The position numbers were made by a program, and so were the translations under genes. DNA of 64,000 bases. Origin: CBDCGS01 sp965216915. Its GTDB lineage: Bacteria; Pseudomonadota; Alphaproteobacteria; UBA828. The DNA lies in the NCBI GenBank assembly GCA_965216915.1, contig CBDCGS010000011.1, forward strand, positions 1 to 64,000. Direction: 5' to 3'. Shown here piece after piece: positions 25,918 through 34,543 of the stretch (the first letter of the stretch is position 1; each line of letters starts with the position of its first letter). The notes below the pieces were generated by a model. The model saw nothing but the letters and a program-made list of their open reading frames with translations, was not told the origin of the DNA and ran no database searches.

Positions 25918-26267
25918 TGTCCCGTTCCCTGCTGTGGAGCACTAATTTCTCCACGGTCGCCCGCGCTGCCCCTTGCGGGCAGTTTATCCGACCCGCCGCG
26001 CCCAATAAATCATTGATTTATCAGCGAAGATGGTTAACAGCGCGAACCGATCCGATTGGGCTAAACCTCTGCGAGAAACGGCATTTTCGCGCATTGAAGA
26101 GCAATCCCCACCCCTCTGCCGGCGATCATCGGGTGCGCACTGCGCGCATCCGCCACGCGGCGCCGGCCGGAAGGCAGCACCCGGAGAGATCCCGGCACAG
26201 GCCGTCGGTGGATTGGCCGATTCCGTCCTTGCCGGGCGTCGCGAAGTCGGCTTGCATGCCCTTCGCC
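25918..26267. promoter_or_regulatory. Divergent promoter region between the RTX gene and deoA
   Basis: This 350-base gap separates two divergent genes. A perfect 17-bp palindrome ATAAATCA-t-TGATTTAT lies at 26005-26021 inside an AT-rich patch and is a good operator candidate. GTGGAG (25934-25939) and CTCCAC (25949-25954) could form a hairpin in the leader of the RTX transcript. The right half (about 26100-26267) is ordinary GC-rich DNA with no structure that I could see. No gene was identified. Confidence 0.5.
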
Positions 26268-27623
26268 ATGTCGACGGACCGCACGTTCTTTCCCCAGGAG
26301 ATCATTCGGCGCAAGCGCGACGGCGCGTCGCTCGATGACGAGGAGATCCGCCACTTCGTCCGCGCGATGACCGACCGCTCGCTCTCCGAGGGTCAGATCG
26401 CGGCGTTTGCCATGGCGGTGTTCTTTCGCGGCATGACCGCGCGGGAGGCGGCCGCGCTCACCGACGCCATGACCGTCTCGGGCACGGTGCTGGACTGGTC
26501 GGAAGCCGGCCTTTCGGGCCCCGTGCTCGACAAACATTCCACGGGAGGGATCGGCGACAAGGTCAGCTTGATGCTGGCGCCGATCGTCGCCGCCTGCGGT
26601 GGCATCGTGCCCATGATCTCCGGGCGCGGCCTCGGCCACACCGGCGGCACGCTCGACAAGCTCGACAGCATCCCTGGCTATGACACGACGCCCGGCCTCG
26701 AGGGATTGCGCGCGGCGATCCGAGCGGCGGGTTGCGCGATCATCGGCCAAACGGCGGAGCTCGCGCCCGCCGACGGCATTCTTTATGCGGTGCGTGATGT
26801 TACGGCGACGGTCGAATCGATCCCCCTGATCACCGCGTCGATCCTCTCGAAAAAGCGCGCCGCGGGCCTCGATGCGCTTGTGATGGACGTGAAGTTTGGC
26901 TCGGGCGCGTTCATGCGCGGGGAGCAGGAGGCGACCAAGCTCGCCGAGAGCTTGGTGCGCACGGCCGCTGCCGCGGGCCTCCCCTGCACCGCATTGTTGA
27001 CGGACATGAACCAAGCGCTTGGGCGGAATGCCGGAAACGCGGTCGAAGTGGCGGAAGCCATGGCGTTTCTGTCCGGCGACCACCGGGACGAGCGTCTGGC
27101 CGCCGTCACGCTGGCGCTCGCGGCGGAGCTGCTCGTGCTCGGCGGGCTGGCCGACGCGCAGCCGGCCGGCCGCGCAGCCGCCTCGGCCGCGCTCGATTCG
27201 GGAGCGGCTGCCGAGCATTTCAGCCGTATGGTCGTCGCTCTTGGCGGACCGGCCGATCTGATGCAGCATCCCGAGCGACACCTGGCGCAGGCATCGGAGG
27301 TGCACTCGGTCCCGCCGACGAGGAGCGGCGTCGTGGCGGGCGTGGATGCCCGTGCCCTTGGCCTTGCCATCATGGAGCTCGGCGGCGGCAGGCGGCGCGC
27401 GGACGACACGATCGACCCCGCGGTCGGGCTCACCGAGATCGCGGGTTTAGGCGAAACGGTCGGGGCGGATCGCCCGCTCGCTTTGGTTCACGCCAGCAAC
27501 GAGGATCATGCTGCACGCGCCGCCGCCTCGATCCGCGCCGCCTTCACGATTGAGGACGGCGCGCATACCGACAACCCGGTCGTGCGCCGGCGGATCGGCA
27601 CAGAGGATCTTGCCGGAGAATAG
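26268..27623 (+). CDS. deoA: Thymidine phosphorylase
   Basis: DeoA splits thymidine with phosphate into thymine and 2-deoxyribose 1-phosphate. The 451-residue protein opens FFPQEIIRRKRDGASLDDEEIRHF, matches the family throughout and shows DKHSTGGIGDKVS (from residue 88) and SGRGLGHTGGTLDKLDSIPG (from 118), the phosphate and thymine-binding signatures, then KKRAAGLDALVMDVKFGSGAF. The start is taken as ATG 26268 by comparison with family N-termini; ATG 26256 in frame is possible and the ribosome site is weak. The XPRT gene follows after 19 bases, so both belong to a nucleoside-salvage operon. Confidence 0.94.
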   Translation: MSTDRTFFPQEIIRRKRDGASLDDEEIRHFVRAMTDRSLSEGQIAAFAMAVFFRGMTAREAAALTDAMTVSGTVLDWSEAGLSGPVLDKHSTGGIGDKVSLMLAPIVAACGGIVPMISGRGLGHTGGTLDKLDSIPGYDTTPGLEGLRAAIRAAGCAIIGQTAELAPADGILYAVRDVTATVESIPLITASILSKKRAAGLDALVMDVKFGSGAFMRGEQEATKLAESLVRTAAAAGLPCTALLTDMNQALGRNAGNAVEVAEAMAFLSGDHRDERLAAVTLALAAELLVLGGLADAQPAGRAAASAALDSGAAAEHFSRMVVALGGPADLMQHPERHLAQASEVHSVPPTRSGVVAGVDARALGLAIMELGGGRRRADDTIDPAVGLTEIAGLGETVGADRPLALVHASNEDHAARAAASIRAAFTIEDGAHTDNPVVRRRIGTEDLAGE

Positions 27624-27642
27624 GTGAGGAGGGAGGGCCGCC

Positions 27643-28134
27643 ATGGCCGAACAATTCACGAAAGGCTTTCCCGTGTCGTGGGACCAGCTGCACCGCGACG
27701 CGCGCGCGCTCGCCTGGCGCCTCGCCGAGGGAGGCCCCTGGAACGGCATCGTGGCGATCACGCGCGGCGGCTTGGTGCCTGCGGCCATCGTCGCGCGGGA
27801 ACTCGAGATTCGCCTGGTCGACACGATCTGCGTCTCGTCCTACGACCACCAGGACCAGCGCACGGCGGAGGTGCTCAAATCGGTCGCCGGTGACGGCGCG
27901 GGCATGCTGGTGATCGACGATCTGGCGGATACGGGCACGACCGCCCGGATCGCCCGCGAGATGCTTCCGAAGGCGCACATCGCCTGCGTCTACGCCAAGC
28001 CGGCCGGCCGACCCGAGGTGCACACCTTCGTCACCGAAGTCAGCCAGGACACCTGGATCTTCTTCCCCTGGGATACGGACCTGCAGTTCGTCCCGCCGAT
28101 CGTCAATCGCCCGCCCGGTGAGGCCTCTGCATGA
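27643..28134 (+). CDS. gpt: Xanthine-guanine phosphoribosyltransferase
   Basis: This 163-residue enzyme joins xanthine or guanine to PRPP, giving XMP or GMP. VIDDLADTGTTA (about residues 94-105) is the PRPP motif; IVAITRGGLVPAAIVARELEIRLVDT and CVSSYDHQDQR match Gpt closely, as does AKPAGRPEVHTFV near the end. It lies between deoA and a CMD-family gene in one transcript; the next gene overlaps by four bases (ATGA at 28131). Confidence 0.93.
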   Translation: MAEQFTKGFPVSWDQLHRDARALAWRLAEGGPWNGIVAITRGGLVPAAIVARELEIRLVDTICVSSYDHQDQRTAEVLKSVAGDGAGMLVIDDLADTGTTARIAREMLPKAHIACVYAKPAGRPEVHTFVTEVSQDTWIFFPWDTDLQFVPPIVNRPPGEASA

Positions 28135-28691
28135 GCGACGAGCGCCTGCCCATCCCGACCGCGGACGAGCTCGACGAAGAGCAGCGGCGGGTCTACGACG
28201 CCATCAAGGCGGGCCCCCGCGGCAGCGTGCCCGACCTCTTCATGGCGATGATGCACAACGCCGAGCTGACCGACCGCGTGCAATCGCTCGGCGCGCTGCT
28301 CCGCTACGGCACGAGCCTCGAGCCTCGCCTCAGCGAGCTCGCGATCCTCGCGGTGGCGCGGCAATGGTCCTGCTCCTACGAGTGGTACTGGCATGCGCGC
28401 GATGCGCGCAAAGCCGGCCTCCCGGAGGCCATCATCGAAGCGATCAGGGAGCGCCGCGCGCCCCCGCTCGTCGACGAGCGCGACGCCGTCGTCTACGACT
28501 ACTCCTCCGAGCTTCAGGCGAACCGGCGAGTGAGCGACGAGACCTACGCCAAGGCGCTTTCGCTGCTCGGCGCCCGCGGGGTCGTCGAACTGACCGCGAT
28601 CAATGGCTACTACGCGATGATCGCGATGACCCTCAACGAGCACCGTGTGCCGCTGCCCGGCGGGGCCGCGGGCGAGCTTGGCGACGGGTAG
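28131..28691 (+). CDS. Carboxymuconolactone decarboxylase/AhpD-like protein
   Basis: The protein has 186 residues with the all-helical CMD fold: GALLRYGTSLEPRLSELAILAVARQWSCSYEWYWHARDARKAGL contains the conserved E-x-x-I-L-x-V and EWxxHxxxA segments. AhpD-type members use CxxC; here only one Cys (WSCSYEW) is present, so thiol peroxidase activity is doubtful. GAs in the CMD family it may be a lactone decarboxylase relative or an unassigned enzyme. Its ATG overlaps the gpt stop, implying coupling, yet it has no evident link to nucleotide salvage. Confidence 0.82.
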   Translation: MSDERLPIPTADELDEEQRRVYDAIKAGPRGSVPDLFMAMMHNAELTDRVQSLGALLRYGTSLEPRLSELAILAVARQWSCSYEWYWHARDARKAGLPEAIIEAIRERRAPPLVDERDAVVYDYSSELQANRRVSDETYAKALSLLGARGVVELTAINGYYAMIAMTLNEHRVPLPGGAAGELGDG

Positions 28692-28696
28692 CGCGG

Positions 28697-29449
28697 CTAC
28701 TCCGTCCTTACGTCCATGCGCTCGAGATTGCGGCGCGCGGCTTCAGCGGTGGCGCCATCCGGATCGATCGCGAGCACGGCGACCCAATCGGCCCGTGCGC
28801 CCGCATCGTCCCCGGCAAGCCGCCTTAATATGCCGCGTTCGAGGAGCGCGTCCGCATGCTCGGGCGCAATCGCCAGCGCCCGGTTTACGTCCTCTGCGGC
28901 AAGCTCGAGGCTGTCGAGGTAGCGATAGGTGCTCGCGCGGAAGACGAGCGCGTTGGGATCGTCGGGCCTCAGATCGAGCGCGCGGTCGAGATCGTCGAGC
29001 GCTGGCCAAAAGTTTTCCGCCGCCGCGAGGGCCAACGCGCGGTCGATGTAGAGCTCGGGGTCCTCGGGCGCGAGGGCGATGGCCGCGCTCAGCGCCGCAT
29101 GCGCCCGCTCCGCCCGTTCCGCCATGAGCCAGGCGTTTCCGGCCTGGCCGAGGAGCGAGGCGCGGAGCGCTGAGTCGGCGATCGCGTCCGCGTTGGCAAG
29201 CCGCTCGAAGCGCGTCGCCGCTTCACCGAAATGGCCGAGGCCATAGAGCGCGACGGCCGCGCAGTGCTGCGCCGGCTCCCCACCGCCGAGCTCGCGCCAG
29301 GTGGTCGCGCGGTCGAAGCCCACTTCGGGGTCCTCGATCGCCGCTTTCATGCAGGCGTCGTATTCGAGCGACTGGGCGGCATCGCTCGCCCACGCCGGCG
29401 CACTGGCCAATCCCGCCAGGCAAACCAGCCCGACGACGCCACACATCAT
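28697..29449 (-). CDS. Exported TPR-repeat protein
   Basis: The protein has 250 residues from ATG 29449 (GAGG eight bases before). MMCGVVGLVCLAGLASAPAWASDAA is a signal peptide, probably cut after AWA. The rest is helical with several 34-residue TPR units, the clearest being AHAALSAAIALAPEDPELYIDRALALAAAENFWPALDDLDRALDLRPDDPNALVFRAS. It is likely a periplasmic protein-interaction module. The same frame stays open for another 680 bases upstream, antisense to the next gene; that part is not protein-like and is excluded. It is convergent with the CMD gene (5-base gap). Confidence 0.8.
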   Translation of the reverse strand: MMCGVVGLVCLAGLASAPAWASDAAQSLEYDACMKAAIEDPEVGFDRATTWRELGGGEPAQHCAAVALYGLGHFGEAATRFERLANADAIADSALRASLLGQAGNAWLMAERAERAHAALSAAIALAPEDPELYIDRALALAAAENFWPALDDLDRALDLRPDDPNALVFRASTYRYLDSLELAAEDVNRALAIAPEHADALLERGILRRLAGDDAGARADWVAVLAIDPDGATAEAARRNLERMDVRTE

Positions 29450-29533
29450 TCGCCGGCCTCGTCGAGGCCCCTCGCGTGCCGCACCCATGGTCGATAAGCT
29501 TGGCCGCTCACCCCGAAAACGCAAGGACGCGCG

Positions 29534-30400
29534 ATGACCACCGCGCCGGATCGATTGTTTTGCTTTGGATTGGGCTACACCGCCTCCGTGCTCGGCAGGC
29601 GCCTCGCCGCCGGAGGGTGGGCGGTCGCGGGGACGTCGCGCGACGGCCGCGCCGAGGGGATCGCGACTGTGCCGTTCTCGCGCGACCGGCCTCTCGCGGA
29701 ACCGGCGCGCGTGCTCGTGGGCACGACGCACCTCCTGCTCTCGATCCCGCCCGACGACCGCGGCGACCCGGTGCTCGGCTGCCACGCCGGCGACCTCATG
29801 TCCGTCAGGGCGTTGCGTTGGATCGGCTATCTCTCGACGACCGGCGTCTATGGCGATCGCGACGGGGGCTGGGTCGACGAAACCGCCGTGCCCGCACCGA
29901 GCAACGCGCGCAGCCTGCGGCGTGTCACGGCGGAGCGGGGCTGGCGTGCGTTTGGCCGCCGCCACGGTATCCCGGTCCAAATCTTTCGGCTCGCCGGAAT
30001 CTACGGACCGGGGCGCAACGCGCTCGCAACGGTGGAACGCGGCCAAGCAACGCGCATCGCGCTGCCGGGGCATGCGTTCTCCCGCACCCATGTGGACGAC
30101 ATCGCGACCGTGCTCGCCGCCTCGATCGCCCAACCCGCGCCAGGCGCGATCTACAATGTCTGCGACGACCTCCCGGCGCCGGGCGAGGCGGTCGTCGCCT
30201 ATGCCTGCCGGCTCCTCGGCGTCGCGCCGCCCCCGCTCACGTCGCTCGATGCCGCCGCGCTAAGCCCGATGGCGCGGAGCTTCTATGCCGACAACCGCCG
30301 CGTCTCGAACGCGCTGGTGAAGCGCGCGCTCGGCGTGGCCTGGCGCTACCCGACCTATCGCGCAGGCCTCGACGCGCTGCACGATGAGGGAGACGCCTGA
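29534..30400 (+). CDS. NAD(P)-binding SDR protein (YeeZ-like)
   Basis: The 288-residue protein has an extended short-chain dehydrogenase fold. FCFGLGYTASVLGRRLAAGG gives the G-x-G Rossmann motif at residues 12-14; IGYLSTTGVYGDRDGGWVDE, IFRLAGIYGPGRNAL and RTHVDDIATVLAASI are typical of the NAD-dependent epimerase group. The YxxxK catalytic pair is not clear: Tyr is present in GVYG but the Lys position reads Arg-rich, as in YeeZ-type relatives. Substrate unknown. ATG 29534 is chosen from the N-terminal fold start. Confidence 0.8.
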   Translation: MTTAPDRLFCFGLGYTASVLGRRLAAGGWAVAGTSRDGRAEGIATVPFSRDRPLAEPARVLVGTTHLLLSIPPDDRGDPVLGCHAGDLMSVRALRWIGYLSTTGVYGDRDGGWVDETAVPAPSNARSLRRVTAERGWRAFGRRHGIPVQIFRLAGIYGPGRNALATVERGQATRIALPGHAFSRTHVDDIATVLAASIAQPAPGAIYNVCDDLPAPGEAVVAYACRLLGVAPPPLTSLDAAALSPMARSFYADNRRVSNALVKRALGVAWRYPTYRAGLDALHDEGDA

Positions 30401-30455
30401 GCTTCGTTGCGCGTCGCTGCGCCACGTCCCGCCAGCGATGAGCCGTGCCGCGCGA

Positions 30456-30944
30456 CTACACGTCGCGGTTTGCGTCCATCACCTCGCGCACCTCCTGGAG
30501 CAGCGGAAGCACGTCGATCAGCTTGTCGAGATCGATGGCCGTGCCAAGCACATCGAGCAGCGGACCGACGTTTCGAATTGCCGCGCCGTGAAACTCGCGC
30601 CCGCGCTCCGTGAGGTAGATCAGCTTGCTTCGCCGGTCCGCCTCGTTCGGCTCGATCGTGATGAAGCCGCGCTCCGACAGCCCGCTCAGCGTGTGGGTCA
30701 TCGTGCCCTTGGTCACCTGGAAGGCGCTCGCCAGGGACCGCGGGGTCTTGCCGTCGCCGAGCCGCACCATGTGGTTGATCACGCCGAAATGGGAGACGTG
30801 AACGCCATCCGGCAGACGTTTGTTGAACGCGGCCGTCGCGAGCTGGTTGATGATCCCGATCTCGTTGAAGAAGCGAAAGGCGAGCTTGAGTCGCTCGGCG
30901 CCCGCTAGGTCGTGTTCGCGATCAGTCTCGTGTCCAGGGGCCAT
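30456..30944 (-). CDS. MarR-family transcriptional regulator
   Basis: The 162-residue protein has a winged-helix core: VSHFGVINHMVRLGDGKTPRSLASAFQVTKGTMTHTLSGLSERGFITIEPNEADRRSKLIYLTERGREF covers the recognition helix and the DxRSxxIxLTxxGR wing of MarR proteins. I place the start at ATG 30944, so its first 40 bases overlap the nitroreductase gene on the same strand, indicating one operon. The twin palindromic boxes in front of that operon (32077-32108) are the likely binding sites, giving self-repression. Its inducer is unknown. Confidence 0.88.
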   Translation of the reverse strand: MAPGHETDREHDLAGAERLKLAFRFFNEIGIINQLATAAFNKRLPDGVHVSHFGVINHMVRLGDGKTPRSLASAFQVTKGTMTHTLSGLSERGFITIEPNEADRRSKLIYLTERGREFHGAAIRNVGPLLDVLGTAIDLDKLIDVLPLLQEVREVMDANRDV

Positions 30945-32059
30945 CGAGGGCTCGGGGCAACGGGGTCTGCGAATCCCAGGCGGGCCAGCATCTGCACCGT
31001 GCCGCCATCGGGGGCGAGTATGCCATGGATCTCGTCGCGGAAGGGCTGCACTTCCGGATACTCCTGGAGGGCTTGGCTGAGCGGCTGCGTCGCGAGTCCC
31101 GCGGCGGTCGCGGCAAGGTTCACCCGGAGCCAATCGCGCCCGGCGTTGAGCTGCTCGATACGCGCGTTGCCGCGACTGACCAGCCAAAGATGGGCCATCG
31201 CCGTCTCAGCATTCTCGAGCACCGCGGCGATGCCCTCACCATAGGCCATCGAGCTCGGGTCGAGCGCGCTCTCGCGCGAGAACAGGCCGACCATGCGCAT
31301 CAGCTCGAACGTGGGGCCTGAAAAATCGATCCCATCGGGATTGGCCTCGATCTCAGCCTTGCCGATCCGGAACAGGTCGACGCTCTCCTTGTAGGTGCGG
31401 GGTGTTTCGATCTCCACGAGCAGGGCCTCCCGGGTGAGGCGGCGCAATGTGTCGACCGTCTCGGGCGCCTGGCTGCTGCCAACCGCCGAGCCGTGGATCA
31501 CCGCGGCGTGGAGCTCCGCGAGCGACTGCTGCGGCACTGGCCGTGCGAGATCGTAGGGCTCTTTCAGAGAGCGGCGTGCCAGCGCGTACGCAAATAGTGG
31601 CTCGGTCGGGATGGCCGAATCGCGGCTGAAGCGCGCGCGGGCCACGGGGCGGCCGTCGAGACGCTCCGGGTCCGCACCTTCGGGAAACGGCTCGATCATC
31701 ACCCGGTAGCCGTCCGCCGCAGCCGCCATGGTCATGAGCTCGAGAAAGCAACCGAGACCGATCGTGATCTGACGGGAAAAGGGGTCGGTGTGCGGCAGCA
31801 GGCGATCCCTATCTGCGTAGAGCATCACGTGATCGGGCTCCGACAAATCGACGAGCCAGGGCTGACGATTGTGCGGATTGGGCGCCAGAATCGCGTATGA
31901 AAGCGCGTTCCGGCGTGGCTCGGTGTACAGCGAGCCGGCGCTTTGCCACGGTTTCAGGGCGGCATCGGGCACACTGTCCACGACCGTGCAGCCACCAACT
32001 CCGCCCGCGGCGATGACAACGCCGCCGCCGACGATTGAGAGAAATTGCCTGCGGTTCAT
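30905..32059 (-). CDS. Tat-exported nitroreductase-family protein (Acg-like)
   Basis: This 384-residue protein opens NRRQFLSIVGGGVVIAAGGVGGC: a twin-arginine signal with a lipobox-like Gly-Gly-Cys, so it is probably exported folded and may be lipid-anchored. ILAPNPHNRQPW and later AGLATQPLSQALQEYPEV match the FMN-binding nitroreductase fold of the Acg/Tat-nitroreductase type. It may bind flavin without a known substrate; related proteins have been suggested to sequester FMN. GGAGG precedes ATG 32059. It is first in an operon with the marR gene. Confidence 0.85.
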   Translation of the reverse strand: MNRRQFLSIVGGGVVIAAGGVGGCTVVDSVPDAALKPWQSAGSLYTEPRRNALSYAILAPNPHNRQPWLVDLSEPDHVMLYADRDRLLPHTDPFSRQITIGLGCFLELMTMAAAADGYRVMIEPFPEGADPERLDGRPVARARFSRDSAIPTEPLFAYALARRSLKEPYDLARPVPQQSLAELHAAVIHGSAVGSSQAPETVDTLRRLTREALLVEIETPRTYKESVDLFRIGKAEIEANPDGIDFSGPTFELMRMVGLFSRESALDPSSMAYGEGIAAVLENAETAMAHLWLVSRGNARIEQLNAGRDWLRVNLAATAAGLATQPLSQALQEYPEVQPFRDEIHGILAPDGGTVQMLARLGFADPVAPSPRWPLDTRLIANTT

Positions 32060-32076
32060 GACGGGCCTCCATATGA

Positions 32077-32118
32077 TTTGACATCAAACTATATAGTTTG
32101 ACATCAAACCATATGCAA
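32077..32118 (-). promoter_or_regulatory. Promoter with twin MarR-type operators
   Basis: On the minus strand TTGCAT (32118-32113) and TATATA (32095-32090) are spaced by 17 bases and form a good sigma-70 promoter. Two identical palindromes TTTGA-CA-TCAAA lie at 32077-32088 and 32097-32108, exactly 20 bp apart, one between -35 and -10 and one just past -10. Between them AACTATATAGTT is itself palindromic. Two sites two helical turns apart over a promoter fit repression by a dimeric MarR protein, most likely the one encoded in this operon. Confidence 0.8.
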
Positions 32119-32194
32119 GTCCCGCCACAGCTTCATTGCGAACGCGAACCCGCAGCCGGCCGGAAGGCTCGTCAACGCTTAGGCCGGGCACACG

Positions 32195-33706
32195 TCACTG
32201 AGAGGACGCGTCGCGTGACAGCGTCGTGCAAAATTGGTCAGCGCTTCGTTCGGTTTCGGCACCGGGCAGGCTTTGCAGCAAGACGCGGCACGCGTTCCAA
32301 CCGACGATGGCTCTGATGTCGGCCTCCGAGAAGCGTCGTCCATCGAGATTCCCGCGGGCGCGGCATGCATCGGTCGTGCAGCGATCGTTGCGCAGCGCCG
32401 TGACAAGCAGCTCAAGGCCCGTCGCATCGAACGGGGCATCGGCGGCGCCGTCCCAATCGCTGCCGAGGGCGATATGATGCGCCGCCGGTCGATAGCCGCC
32501 GGCTGGATCTTGCGCCGTGCAGGGCACGCCGTTCTCGTCGGGGCTCGACAGCGCGTCGTCGAGCCGCCCGACGGTGCGAACGATCGCGGCCAGCGCGGCC
32601 GCCGCGGACGCCCACCGATCGAGGCCATGCTGGCGCGTCCAATAGATCACACCAATCACTCCGCCGGCGCGCGCGACGCTGCACGCGTTCTCCCGCGAAA
32701 TGTTCCGCCGGTCGGCGTCCGCGCATTTCATTAGGGCGCGGCCCTCCAGCTCCGCGCAGGCACCCACCAGCCCGGTGTGAGAGACCACCGGCGGCGCCTG
32801 GCGCAGCGACGTCCCGCGGGGGTCCCACCATGCGAGACTGTCTTTGATCGTCGAGGCGGAGGCATGCGCAAGATCGAGCACCCAGCCCATCCGCCGCATC
32901 TTTCGGAGCGCGGCCTTGCCGGGCTCTCTTAGCCCCTCCTCCGTGCAGCCGGTGCTCGATCCCGCCAACCCATTGTTGAAATGATGGGTGAGCGAGGCCA
33001 TGCGAAACCCGCGGTCCCACAGGCGCTGCAAGGCGTCTTCTTGATCGGGATAGAAATGCAGCCCCTCGATGGCGAGGATGGCGCCGACGCGGGGCGCGCG
33101 CCGCGCCCGCCAGTTGGCGCCAAGCGCACGAAAATCGTCGGCCGTCTCGATCAGCTTGACCGTGCCGAGCGCTTCATAGCCCATGCGGAACCGTCTTCCC
33201 TGTGCCTCGATCCGCTCGAGCAGCGTCTCGCCGGACCCGCTAAAGGGCCTCTGCAGAAACGTCAGCAGGTCGACGAGGTTGGGGTCGTTCTCGTGGTGGC
33301 AGCGCAACACGTCGTCGCCACGTCTGATTTTCCTCGAGAAGGAATATTGGCTGACCGTCGAAAGGACTTGCACGGCGACGTTGCCCGTGGCGAGACGCCC
33401 GGCATCGACGTGCCCGGCGGACCGGTGGAACCATCTGGCACCCTCGAGCCCGCGCTCGTAGAGCAGCGTATCGGCGTGCAGATCGACGATGAAGAGCGTG
33501 TCGAAGAAACCGCCGACCGGGCCCGCGTCTCTCTGCCCGCCCCGGAGAACCGGGTTCAGAACATCGCTGGCGCCACGCTCGATCACGGCGCAGCCCGCAA
33601 CCGATAGACAGAGAAGAAGCGGCGCGATGAGCGTTGGCGCTGCGAGGCTGGCGCAGAAAGCGCGGGGCCATGGACGGCGAAAGATCAACAATGGACGACC
33701 CCCCAT
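32195..33706 (-). CDS. Peptidase M19 (membrane dipeptidase) lipoprotein
   Basis: The protein has 503 residues from ATG 33706 (AGGA seven bases before). A hydrophobic signal ends in the lipobox SVAGC, making Cys39 the lipidated residue. IVDLHADT gives His77 and Asp79 as zinc ligands; ILAIEGLHF, LTHHFNN, LDLAHAS, PVVSHTG and LGSDWDG are the remaining M19 blocks in order. It should hydrolyse dipeptides in the periplasm; some M19 members act on beta-lactams or unusual dipeptides. It is longer than the 330-400 residues typical because of Cys-containing inserts (TGCTEEG, RCTTDACR), which suggest disulfides. Confidence 0.88.
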   Translation of the reverse strand: MGGRPLLIFRRPWPRAFCASLAAPTLIAPLLLCLSVAGCAVIERGASDVLNPVLRGGQRDAGPVGGFFDTLFIVDLHADTLLYERGLEGARWFHRSAGHVDAGRLATGNVAVQVLSTVSQYSFSRKIRRGDDVLRCHHENDPNLVDLLTFLQRPFSGSGETLLERIEAQGRRFRMGYEALGTVKLIETADDFRALGANWRARRAPRVGAILAIEGLHFYPDQEDALQRLWDRGFRMASLTHHFNNGLAGSSTGCTEEGLREPGKAALRKMRRMGWVLDLAHASASTIKDSLAWWDPRGTSLRQAPPVVSHTGLVGACAELEGRALMKCADADRRNISRENACSVARAGGVIGVIYWTRQHGLDRWASAAAALAAIVRTVGRLDDALSSPDENGVPCTAQDPAGGYRPAAHHIALGSDWDGAADAPFDATGLELLVTALRNDRCTTDACRARGNLDGRRFSEADIRAIVGWNACRVLLQSLPGAETERSADQFCTTLSRDASSQ

Positions 33707-33885
33707 GTTGTCGTTCCTGCGTTGCTCCGGCGTCGCATCGACCGCCCGCCCAACACCATTCCGCCGATTATGACACAACGCCGCCATGACAACCGCAGCG
33801 CGAAGGACTAGGGTGTTCATCGTCCCACGGCGACGGCCCCGTCGCCGGTCGTGATTCCCCGAGCTGATCGAAGGAGCAGGAACCT

Positions 33886-34452
33886 ATGGCAAACGGTGTT
33901 GCGGGCGAACTTCAATCGTTGCCGTTCGGATCGTTGATCGGCGGTCCGCTCGATGCGGCGATCGAGGCGCAGGCGAGGGCTGCCATGTCGTCGGTCGGTT
34001 TCATCCGATCGATCGGCTTCGCCGAGGATGGAAGCGTTCAGACCATCACCTTCAATGCCAAGCGCGGCGACGACTCGGTCTCGATCGAGGTTCCCCTGCT
34101 GACGATTGTCCCAATTCCCTTCATTCGCATCGACGACATGACGATCGACTTCAAGGCGAACATTTCATCGAGCCGCGAGACAGCGGACAAGACCACCAAG
34201 TCCGATCAGTTCGGGGCAGAGGTTCAGGCCAGCGCGCGCTATCTATTTTTCAAAGCCAGCATCAACGCCTCGGTCTCCTCGAAGCGCGATTCCGAATCGA
34301 CCAAGAACTCGAAGTACGCGGTTGAAACGACCATGGACGTGCACGTCCACGCCGTTCAGGACGAGCTTCCCGCGGGCCTCGCCAAAATGCTCGAGATCTT
34401 GACCGACACGATCCAGAAACCGACGCCGGTCGAGGCGCCGCCGGGGGAGTAA
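33886..34452 (+). CDS. DUF2589-type protein, first paralogue
   Basis: This 188-residue protein is of unknown function. LPFGSLIGGPLDAAIEAQARAAMSSVGFIRSIGF (residues 12-45) is the family opening, followed by a beta stretch VSIEVPLLTIVPIPFIRIDDMTIDFKANI and a C-terminal LPAGLAKMLEILTDTI helix. It has no signal peptide or membrane segment. The same three blocks recur in the protein at 35368, so the two are paralogues flanking a middle gene. GGAGCAGGA precedes ATG 33886. It is the first gene of a five-gene same-strand locus reaching 37502. Confidence 0.8.
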   Translation: MANGVAGELQSLPFGSLIGGPLDAAIEAQARAAMSSVGFIRSIGFAEDGSVQTITFNAKRGDDSVSIEVPLLTIVPIPFIRIDDMTIDFKANISSSRETADKTTKSDQFGAEVQASARYLFFKASINASVSSKRDSESTKNSKYAVETTMDVHVHAVQDELPAGLAKMLEILTDTIQKPTPVEAPPGE

Positions 34453-34543
34453 CACGCCGGACGCGCCGCCGACGCCGTTCTCGGCAGCCGACGCGCGCCC
34501 GGCGAAAACGGTCGAACTGATACCGCAGGGTGGACCATAAGGA

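Noticed and set aside
29450..30133. Upstream extension of the TPR gene frame to 30133
   Set aside because: It is antisense to the SDR gene, while a signal peptide begins at ATG 29449.
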